Positions 1-8,020 of a DNA stretch of 64,000 nt are shown here, piece after piece (positions within the stretch are counted from its first letter, which is position 1; every line of letters starts with the position of its first letter). The notes beneath the pieces were generated by a model that had not been told where the DNA came from, did not search any database, and saw only the letters and a program-made list of their open reading frames with translations. Origin of the DNA: JBIKWM01 sp044356305. Its GTDB lineage: Bacteria; Bacteroidota; Bacteroidia; UBA10329. The translations under genes were made by a program, and so were the position numbers. Location: contig JBIKWM010000012.1 of NCBI GenBank assembly GCA_044356305.1, positions 22,351-86,350 of the forward strand. The letters are read 5' to 3'.

Positions 1-2
1 TC

Positions 3-500
3 AATCCCGGACTTATCAATGGTCACAGAGCCCGATACCTTGGTGGAGGCGCAGCCAACGATGCCAACCACATCAGTGGACCTAGCCGCACAGCGGAGGG
101 CCTGGTGCGCAGCATAGATCGGGCATTTACTGAGGCAGGCCTGGGGCCATCGGACATCTCTCTCATCTCTGCACACGGCACGGCCACAATTTTCAACGAT
201 GAGATGGAGAGCATCGCATTCAGCCGTACCGCCCTTTCTGCCGTACCTACACATAGTCTCAAACCATTTTTCGGTCACACGTTGGGCGCTGCCGGGGTGG
301 TAGAGACCATTGTCAGTCTCGGTGCGTTCCAACAGGGAATCTGCCTCGGAAATATTCGACTGAACGAGCTGGGTGTCTCCGAACCGATGAATCTGCCCCA
401 GGCAAATACTCCGGTCTCAGGTAATTTCATGTTGAAGACCGGATCTGGTTTCGGAGGTTGCAATGCGGCCATGATCATTGACAGACAACAAGGTGAATGA
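3..500 (+). CDS. beta-ketoacyl-ACP synthase, C-terminal part (5' end outside window)
   Basis: The open frame enters from the left edge and stops at 498-500; 165 residues are visible. They match the C-terminal half of a condensing enzyme of FabF/KAS-II type: GGGAANDANHISGPS, then SAHGTAT with the first catalytic His, and FFGHTLGAAG with the second. The nucleophilic Cys would lie upstream of the window. The stop overlaps the next ATG by four bases (ATGA), so the two are translationally coupled. The partner is a short ketosynthase-like protein, a pairing typical of flexirubin and aryl-polyene pigment clusters in Bacteroidota. The pigment assignment is inferred from this pairing; an unrelated fatty-acid or polyketide role is possible. 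Confidence 0.85.
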   Translation, partial: NPGLINGHRARYLGGGAANDANHISGPSRTAEGLVRSIDRAFTEAGLGPSDISLISAHGTATIFNDEMESIAFSRTALSAVPTHSLKPFFGHTLGAAGVVETIVSLGAFQQGICLGNIRLNELGVSEPMNLPQANTPVSGNFMLKTGSGFGGCNAAMIIDRQQGE

Positions 501-1042
501 GAGAATCAGCCCGATTGACCTTTAGAAATGGGACACTTCAGGTCAATGGCGCTATTGTGCCCATTGAGCGCAGTGATGGCAATGATATATGGCGCAACCT
601 GTATTCCGCGGCCGGCCTCAATTACCCCAAGTACTTCAAGACGGACCGTCTGTGCCGGCTAAGTGTGGCCTGCACCGAACTGCTGCTCGAAAAGGGCCGA
701 ACCAAGGATCTGCTAAATGACCGTTGTGCTATTCTGTTGAGCAACAGCGCATCAAGCCTCGATACTGATATGGCTTACCTACATGGTCTCGAGGCCTCGG
801 GCATTGGTAGCCCAGCACAATTTGTGTATACACTGCCCAATGTGATGATCGGTGAACTGTGTATCCGCCACCGTATTTTCTCCCACACTGAGATGTACGT
901 GATGGCCGTTCCCGATTTCGATATGCTCAGCGCTCAGGCTGCCTCTCTCGTCTCGGTCGGAGTGTGCGATGCGGCACTCATCGGTTGGGTCGATGTGCTG
1001 GGCGATAGGATGGAGGCCGAGTTGAGGTTTCTGACCTTGTAA
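497..1042 (+). CDS. ketosynthase-like protein, N-terminal half only (Ketoacyl-synt_2 type)
   Basis: A 181-residue protein resembling only the N-terminal half of a condensing enzyme. LLSNSASSLDTD followed by AQFVYTLPNVMIGELCIRH corresponds to the region around the active site, but no nucleophilic Cys is present where TLPN occurs, and there is no C-terminal half with the His pair. Short proteins of this kind (family PF13723, from memory) accompany real ketosynthases in aryl-polyene and flexirubin clusters, where they may act as chain-length-factor-like partners. It overlaps the upstream ketosynthase by ATGA. It is the last plus-strand gene before a strand switch, so the cluster probably ends here. 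Confidence 0.7.
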   Translation: MRESARLTFRNGTLQVNGAIVPIERSDGNDIWRNLYSAAGLNYPKYFKTDRLCRLSVACTELLLEKGRTKDLLNDRCAILLSNSASSLDTDMAYLHGLEASGIGSPAQFVYTLPNVMIGELCIRHRIFSHTEMYVMAVPDFDMLSAQAASLVSVGVCDAALIGWVDVLGDRMEAELRFLTL

Positions 1043-1078
1043 GCCAAACTGAGGCATTCGTTCAGAAACATCAACCTA

Positions 1079-2977
1079 TCAATATAAGACCCTCAATCGC
1101 ACGGTGTTTTCAACCGCGCGCAGTTCCTTCACCACATTGCGATCGTATTCCTTATCAATGTCTGAGATAAGGTAACCGATCTCTTCATCTGTTTTGAGAT
1201 ACTGGGCCAGCACGTTAATTCCACAACGGCTGAAAATACCATTGACCTGCGCCAGGATGCCCGGTACATTGTGGTGAATGTGCAGTAGTCGGTGGGCGCC
1301 TTTTTGCTCCGGTAGGCGGATGTTGGGCATATTTACACTGGCGTGGCTGTTGCCCGTATTAATGTAGTCTATCAAGCAGCCTGGCACATAGTGCGCAATG
1401 TTCTGCTGCGCCTCCTGTGTGCTACCGCCTGTGTGCGGGGTCAGGATAACATTGGACAGCCCTTGAAGGCCACTCGTAAATGTGGCCTTGTTGGCCGCAG
1501 GTTCCTCTGGAAAAACATCGACCGCAGCCCCACGCAGGTGTCCGCTCTCCAGGTGCCTGCGCAGTGCGATAAGGTCAACCACATGGCCTCGGCTTAGGTT
1601 GATAAACACGGCACCGGGCTTCATCAGTTTGAATTCCTTGTCTCCGATAAGGCCTGCGTTTGCCCTGTTGCCATCAATGTGCATTGTTATCACGTCAGCC
1701 TTTTTGAGCACCTCCTTCAGATTTGCGGCTTTGCGTGCGTTGCCAAGTGCTAGTTTCTCAAGCACATCATAAAAGATCACGTTCATGCCCAAAGCCTCGG
1801 CCAGCACACTGAGTTGCGACCCGATGTTGCCATACCCCACAATACCCAGTGTCTTGCCTCTCAGCTCGTTGCTGCCTTTGGCGCTCTTGTCCCATGTGCC
1901 TCCGTGCATGGCCGTGCTTGCCCTGAAGGTGCCGCGCATCAGCATGATCATCTGCCCCAATGCAAGCTCCACCACGCTGCGCGTATTGCTGTAAGGGGCA
2001 TTGAAAACAGCCACTCCACGCTTACGGGCGGCTTTCAGGTCAATCTGGTTGGTGCCGATACAGAATGCACCGATGGCAAGCAGTTTGTCGGCCTTGGCCA
2101 GCACCCTTTCGCTCACGTGCGTCTTCGAGCGGATACCCAGAATGCTCACATCGCTGATGGCTGCCAAAAGTTCATCTTCACTAAGGCTATCAGGATGCGC
2201 CTCAACGGTATAGCCCTCATCAGTCAGCACCTTCACAGCATCAGGGTGGATGCCTTCGAGCACCAGCACTTTGATCCGGTTCTTGGGATATGAGATGGCT
2301 CCTGGCAGATGGTTGCTGTACAGGAACTCATCAAAACTAGGAGTGACCAGATCTGCCTTATCCAAGATGTTCTTGCGCGCCACATTCTCGGTAAAAGCGT
2401 AGAACTTATGGGCAATTCCAGCTTCTTTCATCTGGTAATCTGAGAAACCGTCACCGATCACATTTATCTCGCCCGGCAGGTCCATCAGCCTCAGTTGATC
2501 AATCTTGCCATTGGGCATGGCCAGCGGATTCGCCCTATCAAACCCGTTGATGTAACCCTTTCTGTCAAAGGTGAAAGTGTTAGCGGCAATGCGTTCGGGC
2601 ACGATGCCGTATTTGCCCATGATCGGGTCGATGAACTCTTTGAAACCGCACGAGATGATCCAGATATCTGCGCGGTACTGCTTGAAGAAATCCTTGTTAC
2701 GGGCAATGCTCTTAGAGATTTTCCGGCTCAGGCGTTTTATAAGCAGGTCGATATGGTCGCGGTGGGCATTGAGAAGGCGCAACCTGCGCTCCAGGCTATC
2801 GGTAAAGGTGATCTCCCCGTCCACGCCCATGTCGGTGATGCGCGCTATCTCGCGCACTTTTTCCTCGCGCTTCGGGTCATTTTTCAGGCTGATGAGGGCA
2901 AGCTCCTCAAAAGCCTCCACCTGTGTCAGGGTGCTGTCGAAGTCGAAAACGAACGTGCGGATAGGATTGTTGGCCAT
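1079..2977 (-). CDS. serA: phosphoserine phosphatase / D-3-phosphoglycerate dehydrogenase fusion
   Basis: A 632-residue bifunctional enzyme for serine synthesis from 3-phosphoglycerate. Residues about 1-220 are a HAD phosphatase: FVFDFDSTLT (motif I nucleophile), IISCGF (motif II) and GDGFSDYQM (motif III). Residues about 235-550 form a D-2-hydroxyacid dehydrogenase with the NAD-binding stretch LGIVGYGNIGSQ, the active-site regions NLSRGHVVD and DVFPEEPA, and the catalytic His in LTPHTGGST. The C-terminal 70 residues (RLLHIHHNVPGILAQVN) are an ACT domain, the usual site of serine feedback. Such SerB-SerA fusions occur in several Bacteroidota. PSAT (SerC), which acts between the two activities, is not in the window. 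Confidence 0.93.
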   Translation of the reverse strand: MANNPIRTFVFDFDSTLTQVEAFEELALISLKNDPKREEKVREIARITDMGVDGEITFTDSLERRLRLLNAHRDHIDLLIKRLSRKISKSIARNKDFFKQYRADIWIISCGFKEFIDPIMGKYGIVPERIAANTFTFDRKGYINGFDRANPLAMPNGKIDQLRLMDLPGEINVIGDGFSDYQMKEAGIAHKFYAFTENVARKNILDKADLVTPSFDEFLYSNHLPGAISYPKNRIKVLVLEGIHPDAVKVLTDEGYTVEAHPDSLSEDELLAAISDVSILGIRSKTHVSERVLAKADKLLAIGAFCIGTNQIDLKAARKRGVAVFNAPYSNTRSVVELALGQMIMLMRGTFRASTAMHGGTWDKSAKGSNELRGKTLGIVGYGNIGSQLSVLAEALGMNVIFYDVLEKLALGNARKAANLKEVLKKADVITMHIDGNRANAGLIGDKEFKLMKPGAVFINLSRGHVVDLIALRRHLESGHLRGAAVDVFPEEPAANKATFTSGLQGLSNVILTPHTGGSTQEAQQNIAHYVPGCLIDYINTGNSHASVNMPNIRLPEQKGAHRLLHIHHNVPGILAQVNGIFSRCGINVLAQYLKTDEEIGYLISDIDKEYDRNVVKELRAVENTVRLRVLY

Positions 2978-3054
2978 GGTTTCTTATGGGGCGCGAATTT
3001 CACCACCTTCGTCAGGGCATGCACTGAGGCGTCCTCAATATCATCCACAATCGC

Positions 3055-3080
3055 TTAACAGCCCTTAACAGGCATTAACA
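3055..3080 (+). repeat. three TTAACA direct repeats at exact 10-bp spacing
   Basis: TTAACA occurs at 3055-3060, 3065-3070 and 3075-3080, each preceded by C or A and all on the same face of the helix. They lie 23-48 bp upstream of the -7 element of the PDZ gene, a plausible place for an activator or repressor site. No known regulator is assigned. Confidence 0.45.
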
Positions 3081-3102
3081 ATGAGTTGGCAAACGGCCGT
3101 TT

Positions 3103-3110
3103 TACCTTCG
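3103..3110 (+). promoter_or_regulatory. -7 promoter element (TACCTTCG) for the PDZ protein gene
   Basis: TACCTTCG followed by C fits the Bacteroidota -7 consensus TAnnTTTG with a T-to-C change seen repeatedly in this window. It leaves a leader of roughly 25 nt before the ATG at 3140. No TTG sits at the ideal upstream spacing. Confidence 0.5.
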
Positions 3111-3139
3111 CATCAGTTCAACAGAAAGTTCCACACACC

Positions 3140-4606
3140 ATGAGATCACTTCTCATTCCCATCGCCCTTCTTCCGTTGGTGGCCATGCAGGCCGCAGGTC
3201 AGGATCAGCGTACGGCCAAGGGTACCATTGAAATAGAGATTAATGAGAACGGCCAGCGAAAAGTGGTCAGGCGCGAGTTCGACCCCAGTTCCGGGCAGGA
3301 TATCAACGAGCTGCTCAAGGAGATGGACGTGCTGCAGGATATCGACCTGAAAGAAGGCGAGAAGGTTGAGATTCAGGTGCGCAAGAGCGTTAAGGACGGT
3401 GAAGATGAGGATGTCGACATCCGCATTCACGACCGTGGCAACGGGCGCAAGCATGTGACTGAGATTGCCGAAAGGCCTCTTCTCGGTGTGTTCATCAAGT
3501 CGTATACCTCTGGCAACGACCAGGTTAATGGCAAAACGCAGAAAGGCGCGTTGATAGAGAAGGTCGTGGCAGGCAGTGCAGCTGAAAAGGCCGGGCTAAT
3601 GGCTGGCGACATCATAACAGGCATCAATGGCAGCACCATCAATGATGATGAGGAACTGCGGAAGTTCATCCGCAACCGCAAGGTGGGCGATGAGGTGACC
3701 GTGGTGTACCTGCGCAACGGGAAAGAGGAGTTTGCAAAGACCACCCTGGGAGCTGGAGATGAGGGCGACATGCCACAGTACCGTTTCTATGAGTTTGACG
3801 GCAAGAGCAACGGCACAGGCCGCATGATGCCTGAAGAATTTGAAGAACGGATGCGCGACCTCGGCCGCGAGATAGAACGTCAGGTACGTGTGAATGTGGC
3901 GGGCAGACCCATGCTCGGGGTTACCAGCAACGGGAAGGACAACAATGCCAAGGGCGCCCTGGTCGATGACATTGTCGATGGTTCGGCCGCTGCGGAGATG
4001 GGGATACAAAAGGGCGATGTTATCACGTCAATCAATGGGCAGAAAGTGAACGGATTTAGCGACCTGGCCGGCAAAGTGCAGGCCATGAAGGTGGATGATG
4101 AAGTGACGGTTACTCTGCTGCGCGATGGGAAGGAACAGACCATCAAAGGCCGTTTGAAACAACGTGGCGAAGAGTATGGCAATTTTGATTGGAACTGGAA
4201 TTGGAATGATGCGCCAAGTGCCCCTGAAATGGACGAAGATGCTGACCGTGTGATAATGGAGACCCGCGTGCGTATCGAAATACGCGACCTGACACCAGAG
4301 GAGCAATCCTTGGTGGCAACCAATGCAGGTGTCAGTCCCGATCAGGAACTGAGCATTGACCGCATCGAGTTCGCCCCTAATCCAACTGACGGCACATTCA
4401 CCCTCGAGTTCGACCTGCCATCGACCGAGAAGACCCGCGTTCTGGTGCTCAATGCCACCGGAGCCAAGGTGCATGAGGAGATCCTTGGCCGATTTGACGG
4501 GCACTACCGCAGAAGTATCGATCTTTCAGATCAGCCCAACGGCATATACTTCGTGGTGATAGCCCAGGGCAACAGCCAGTTCACCCGCAAGATTATCCGT
4601 CAGTGA
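3140..4606 (+). CDS. secreted protein with two PDZ domains and T9SS type A sorting domain
   Basis: 488 residues from the chosen ATG, which directly precedes a signal peptide (MRSLLIPIALLPLVAMQAAG); an in-frame ATG 54 bases upstream would place a charged stretch before it. PDZ domains span about 112-200 (RPLLGVFIKSY...GLMAGDIITGING) and 256-340 (RPMLGVTS...GIQKGDVITSING). No trypsin-like protease domain is present, so this is not HtrA. The last 80 residues (FAPNPTDGTFTLEF ... LSDQPNGIYFVVI) are a type A C-terminal domain, predicting T9SS export and surface anchoring. The gene lies alone, with the T9SS regulator gene porX next downstream behind a terminator. Ligand unknown. Confidence 0.85.
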   Translation: MRSLLIPIALLPLVAMQAAGQDQRTAKGTIEIEINENGQRKVVRREFDPSSGQDINELLKEMDVLQDIDLKEGEKVEIQVRKSVKDGEDEDVDIRIHDRGNGRKHVTEIAERPLLGVFIKSYTSGNDQVNGKTQKGALIEKVVAGSAAEKAGLMAGDIITGINGSTINDDEELRKFIRNRKVGDEVTVVYLRNGKEEFAKTTLGAGDEGDMPQYRFYEFDGKSNGTGRMMPEEFEERMRDLGREIERQVRVNVAGRPMLGVTSNGKDNNAKGALVDDIVDGSAAAEMGIQKGDVITSINGQKVNGFSDLAGKVQAMKVDDEVTVTLLRDGKEQTIKGRLKQRGEEYGNFDWNWNWNDAPSAPEMDEDADRVIMETRVRIEIRDLTPEEQSLVATNAGVSPDQELSIDRIEFAPNPTDGTFTLEFDLPSTEKTRVLVLNATGAKVHEEILGRFDGHYRRSIDLSDQPNGIYFVVIAQGNSQFTRKIIRQ

Positions 4607-4833
4607 AACCGGGACTATTTCGGGTCACCGGGTGTATTTAAGGTCTGTTGATTGACTGGCCGTGGCCTCAGTCCAGATGTCGTGATCAGTGATTGGTCAA
4701 CGATTTGGGCTGAGCGTTGTACCGAGCAGGTGAATCAGCAGTCGTCAGACCATGTCCTTAGTGACAGTTTTCGATTCACGAAATTCATGGTTTAGCACTG
4801 AAGAATTCCGATTAGCGCTATTTACCTTCAGAG

Positions 4834-4878
4834 TGCGAGGCATGAGCCCTTTTGGCCCATGTGCTCGCATTTTTCTTT
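4834..4878 (+). terminator. Rho-independent terminator upstream of porX
   Basis: TGCGAGGCATGAGCC at 4834 pairs imperfectly with GGCCCATGTGCTCGCA ending at 4869 around a CTTTT loop, followed by TTTTTCTTT. It ends transcripts coming from the PDZ gene 230 bp upstream. In the 391-bp spacer 4607-4997 I see this hairpin, the porX -7 element and no gene. Confidence 0.7.
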
Positions 4879-4959
4879 GACTTGGCGGTATGGTCATTCT
4901 CCAGGACGCCCAGTTTCCATTTCTACACAATAACCTGCCTGTACCCCCGTTGGCGCGGC

Positions 4960-4967
4960 TACTTTCG
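4960..4967 (+). promoter_or_regulatory. -7 promoter element (TACTTTCG) of porX
   Basis: TACTTTCG followed by C, 30 bp upstream of the ATG at 4998. The leader between them is A-rich (AAAAAGAACACGCAAGAAAATT), as is usual for translation starts without Shine-Dalgarno sites in Bacteroidota. Confidence 0.55.
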
Positions 4968-4997
4968 CTCACCTTAAAAAGAACACGCAAGAAAATT

Positions 4998-6551
4998 ATG
5001 GATGCCATCCACATACTCTGGGCCGATGACGAGATCGATCTGCTCAAGCCGCACATGCTTTTCCTCAAAGAGAAAGGCTACGAGGTGACTACCGCCACCA
5101 ATGGCGATGATGCCTTGGATCTGTTCGACTCCGGTAAGTTCGATATCGTATTTCTCGATGAGAACATGCCGGGACTTTCCGGCCTCGAGACTTTGACCCA
5201 GCTTAAGGCCAAGAACAACCTCATACCGGTGGTGATGATCACCAAGAGCGAGGCTGAGCACATCATGGAAGAGGCTATCGGCAGCAAGATTTCCGATTAC
5301 CTGATAAAGCCGGTCAATCCGAATCAGATCCTGCTCACGCTGAAGAAGAACATTGACAACAAGCGGCTTGAACGGGAAAAAGTGGCATCAGAATATCAGC
5401 GCGAATTCCGCGAGATAGGCATGCGGCTTGGCGACCGTCTCAGTTTTGCCGAGTGGAAGGAGCTGTACCGCAGGCTGGTGCATTGGGAGTTGGAAATGGG
5501 CCGCACAGGCGAGGAAGGCATGGCCGAGATCATAGCCATGCAGAAGACCGAGGCCAACCTTCAGTTTTTCAAGTACATAGAACGCAACTACACCGATCTG
5601 CTCAACGGCAAAGTTGACGATGTGCCCACCATGAGCCATACCCTGTTCAAGAAACAGGTGGCCCCGCTGGTAGGAAAGGGCAAGCCCACCTTTTTTGTGG
5701 TGATTGACAACCTGCGCTACGACCAATGGGAAATGATCAGACCCATGGTGCTAGAGAAGTTCCGATCCACCTCCGATGATCTTTATATGAGCATTTTGCC
5801 AACAGCAACGCAATATGCCCGCAACGCCATTTTCGCAGGGCTCATGCCATCCGAAATTGAGAGACGCTACCCCAACTGGTGGCTGAACGATGAGGACGAG
5901 GGCGGCAAGAACCAATTTGAGAGCGAGTTCATGACCGAGCAGCTTAAAAGACTGGGCATGAACGTGAAAATGACCTACAACAAGATAACCAACAACGCTG
6001 CGGGCAAGCGCCTGGTGGACCAGGTGCCCAACCTGATGACCAGCGATCTGAATGTCATCGTTTACAATTTTGTGGACATGCTCAGTCATGCGCGTACCGA
6101 AATGGAGGTGATACGCGAGCTGGCCGATGACGAACCTGCCTATCGGAGCATCACGCGCAGCTGGTACGAGCACTCGCCCTTGCGCGACATTCTTGAGCGA
6201 GTAGCCGATTACGATGTCAACCTTGTGATCAGTACCGACCATGGAACCATCCGTGTGAAAGAGCCGAGCAAGGTTGTGGGCGACCGCAATACCAACACCA
6301 ACCTGCGCTACAAGCAGGCCAAGAACCTGAGCTACGAGAAACGCGATGTGCTGGAGGTGCGAAACCCTCAGGATGCGTTCCTGCCGCGCATGCACGTTAG
6401 CCAGTCGTTCATCTTCGCCAAAGGAGACATCTTCTTCGCCTATCCCAACAATTACAATCAGTATGTTGCCATGTTCCGCAACACATTTCAACATGGTGGC
6501 ATCTCGCTCGAGGAGATGTTGATCCCTATTGTCACGCTGGTCTCGCGCTGA
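4998..6551 (+). CDS. porX: PorX-type response regulator with PglZ phosphodiesterase domain
   Basis: 517 residues from ATG 4998, matching the usual PorX length; a longer in-frame start at 4890 would add 36 residues with no domain. Residues 1-125 are a receiver: acidic pair D10-D11, phosphoacceptor D54 in FLDENMPGL, VMITKSEA and the Lys in DYLIKP. Residues from about 190 onward are an alkaline-phosphatase-fold PglZ domain with FFVVIDNLRYDQW, LPTATQYARN (Thr nucleophile position) and VISTDHGTIRV. PorX with the kinase PorY controls T9SS genes in Bacteroidota, and its PglZ domain is reported to cleave cyclic oligonucleotides. PorY is not in the window. The PglZ domain here does not indicate a phage-defence system. 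Confidence 0.93.
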   Translation: MDAIHILWADDEIDLLKPHMLFLKEKGYEVTTATNGDDALDLFDSGKFDIVFLDENMPGLSGLETLTQLKAKNNLIPVVMITKSEAEHIMEEAIGSKISDYLIKPVNPNQILLTLKKNIDNKRLEREKVASEYQREFREIGMRLGDRLSFAEWKELYRRLVHWELEMGRTGEEGMAEIIAMQKTEANLQFFKYIERNYTDLLNGKVDDVPTMSHTLFKKQVAPLVGKGKPTFFVVIDNLRYDQWEMIRPMVLEKFRSTSDDLYMSILPTATQYARNAIFAGLMPSEIERRYPNWWLNDEDEGGKNQFESEFMTEQLKRLGMNVKMTYNKITNNAAGKRLVDQVPNLMTSDLNVIVYNFVDMLSHARTEMEVIRELADDEPAYRSITRSWYEHSPLRDILERVADYDVNLVISTDHGTIRVKEPSKVVGDRNTNTNLRYKQAKNLSYEKRDVLEVRNPQDAFLPRMHVSQSFIFAKGDIFFAYPNNYNQYVAMFRNTFQHGGISLEEMLIPIVTLVSR

Positions 6552-6668
6552 GCATTGGGGCAGGTCCTAGCACATTCCCGGATGGCCTGATAGAATGTGT
6601 GGTGGTATGGCTCATTCGTCTTACCTCCACTGCTTTTCTCATAGAAGTAGGCAACTGCCACGCGGTCA

Positions 6669-6676
6669 TACATTTG
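6669..6676 (+). promoter_or_regulatory. -7 promoter element (TACATTTG)
   Basis: A perfect TAnnTTTG followed by C, 24 bp upstream of the ATG of the haloperoxidase-like lipoprotein gene. Confidence 0.6.
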
Positions 6677-6700
6677 CGGCAATTAAGGTAAGTTGACATC

Positions 6701-8014
6701 ATGCGAAGAGTTTATGCCCCACTTCTGTTCTTGACCCTCGTCCTCACAAACAGTTGCGATGATGGCATAGTGCCACCACCTGACCTGCCCGATGACAGCG
6801 TGACCGGCAAGGCCGAGCTGCAGGAATGGCTTGAGGATGCCACCGAGATACTGCACCGGACCGGGTACAACGGTCCCATGGCATCGCGCATCATGGCCTA
6901 TACAGCCATAGCCTATTATGAAGGATTCGCAGTCGGTTTTGATGATATGCCCTCATTGGCCGGCAAGCTGAACGGTCTCGACAGTCTGCCTAAAGGTGCC
7001 ACTGGCGAGACATACAACTACGCCCTTGTGAGTGCGGCCAGCACCATGAAGGTGATGTCGCGGCTTTTTCAGAACGATGGCGACAACAACCTGCTTCAGA
7101 TCAGCACCACTTTCAACACATTGGTTAACCGATACACACAGTACGGGGTGAGCCAGAATGTGATTGACCGCTCTGTGCTGCTGGGCTATTCCATTGGCGA
7201 TGGCATCATTGCCTGGATCAACGATGACAATTACAACGAGGCCATCGAAGGCACTTTCGCAGGCGGCACAGGGGCCGATATCTGGAGGCCCACCCCACCT
7301 TCAAACTATGCCGGTCTGCTGCCCAACTGGTGGGTGATCAGGCCGTTCAGCTACACATTCGAGGAGCTTTTCGCCATCTGCCCGCCCGATGCGCCCACCC
7401 CATTTTCGCTCAACGCCAACAGCGAGTACATGCTGGCCTTAGAGGACATCCTGCAGGTAACTGCCAACCTGAACTCCGACCAGCAGAACATGGCCGGATA
7501 TTGGGCCGATGAGCGCAACAGTTTCAGCATCAGCGGGCACTATGCCAACATACTTTCACAACTGCTCAGCCAGTCTGACGATGTTGATGGCAAAGAGGCC
7601 GCACGCACATTCGCCCAGTTGAGCATAGCCCTGGCTGATATCCACATTGCAGCCTGGCAGGTGAAGTATGATGTGCAGCGCATCCGTCCTGTCAGCGTTA
7701 TCCGATACCAGATTGACCCCAACTGGCTGAGTCCCATAGCCGCCATGCCCGCACCGGAGTTCCCGAGCGAGCGTGCTGCCTGTGCCGAGGCTGCCAAGGC
7801 CATTTTCACGGCCAATCTGGGCGATATGGCCTTTACCGATTCCACCTACTATACCTCTGATCTGGGCGTGCGCTCCTTCACCGGATTCGCGCAGATGGCC
7901 GATGAGGCCAGTCTGGCACAGGTGTATGCCGGCACCGAACTGCGGGCCACAACCGAAAAGAGCCGTTATTCGGGTCAGTGCATGGCCGATCGGGTCCGCG
8001 CCATGTTCGAGTGA
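6701..8014 (+). CDS. vanadium haloperoxidase/PAP2-like lipoprotein with degenerate active site
   Basis: 437 residues with an N-terminal hydrophobic stretch ending LTNSC, a relaxed lipobox, so probably a lipoprotein. The fold matches vanadium-dependent haloperoxidase/PAP2 proteins: the first vanadate-binding motif K-x6-RP is intact in KYDVQRIRP at about residue 325. The second motif, normally PSGH with the acid-base His, reads FPSERAACAE. In the third, the His expected to bind vanadate is absent in KSRYSGQCMADRV. With two key His residues missing, halide oxidation is unlikely; it may be a phosphatase-like or non-enzymatic descendant. Own -7 element upstream; convergent with the aminotransferase gene six bases away. 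Confidence 0.75.
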   Translation: MRRVYAPLLFLTLVLTNSCDDGIVPPPDLPDDSVTGKAELQEWLEDATEILHRTGYNGPMASRIMAYTAIAYYEGFAVGFDDMPSLAGKLNGLDSLPKGATGETYNYALVSAASTMKVMSRLFQNDGDNNLLQISTTFNTLVNRYTQYGVSQNVIDRSVLLGYSIGDGIIAWINDDNYNEAIEGTFAGGTGADIWRPTPPSNYAGLLPNWWVIRPFSYTFEELFAICPPDAPTPFSLNANSEYMLALEDILQVTANLNSDQQNMAGYWADERNSFSISGHYANILSQLLSQSDDVDGKEAARTFAQLSIALADIHIAAWQVKYDVQRIRPVSVIRYQIDPNWLSPIAAMPAPEFPSERAACAEAAKAIFTANLGDMAFTDSTYYTSDLGVRSFTGFAQMADEASLAQVYAGTELRATTEKSRYSGQCMADRVRAMFE

Positions 8015-8020
8015 TCAACC

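Noticed and set aside
3140..4606. HtrA/DegP protease
   Set aside because: Two PDZ domains but no trypsin-like catalytic domain or GNSGG motif.
4998..6551. BREX/Pgl phage-defence gene because of the PglZ domain
   Set aside because: The receiver-PglZ architecture and length are those of PorX; no BREX partners are nearby.
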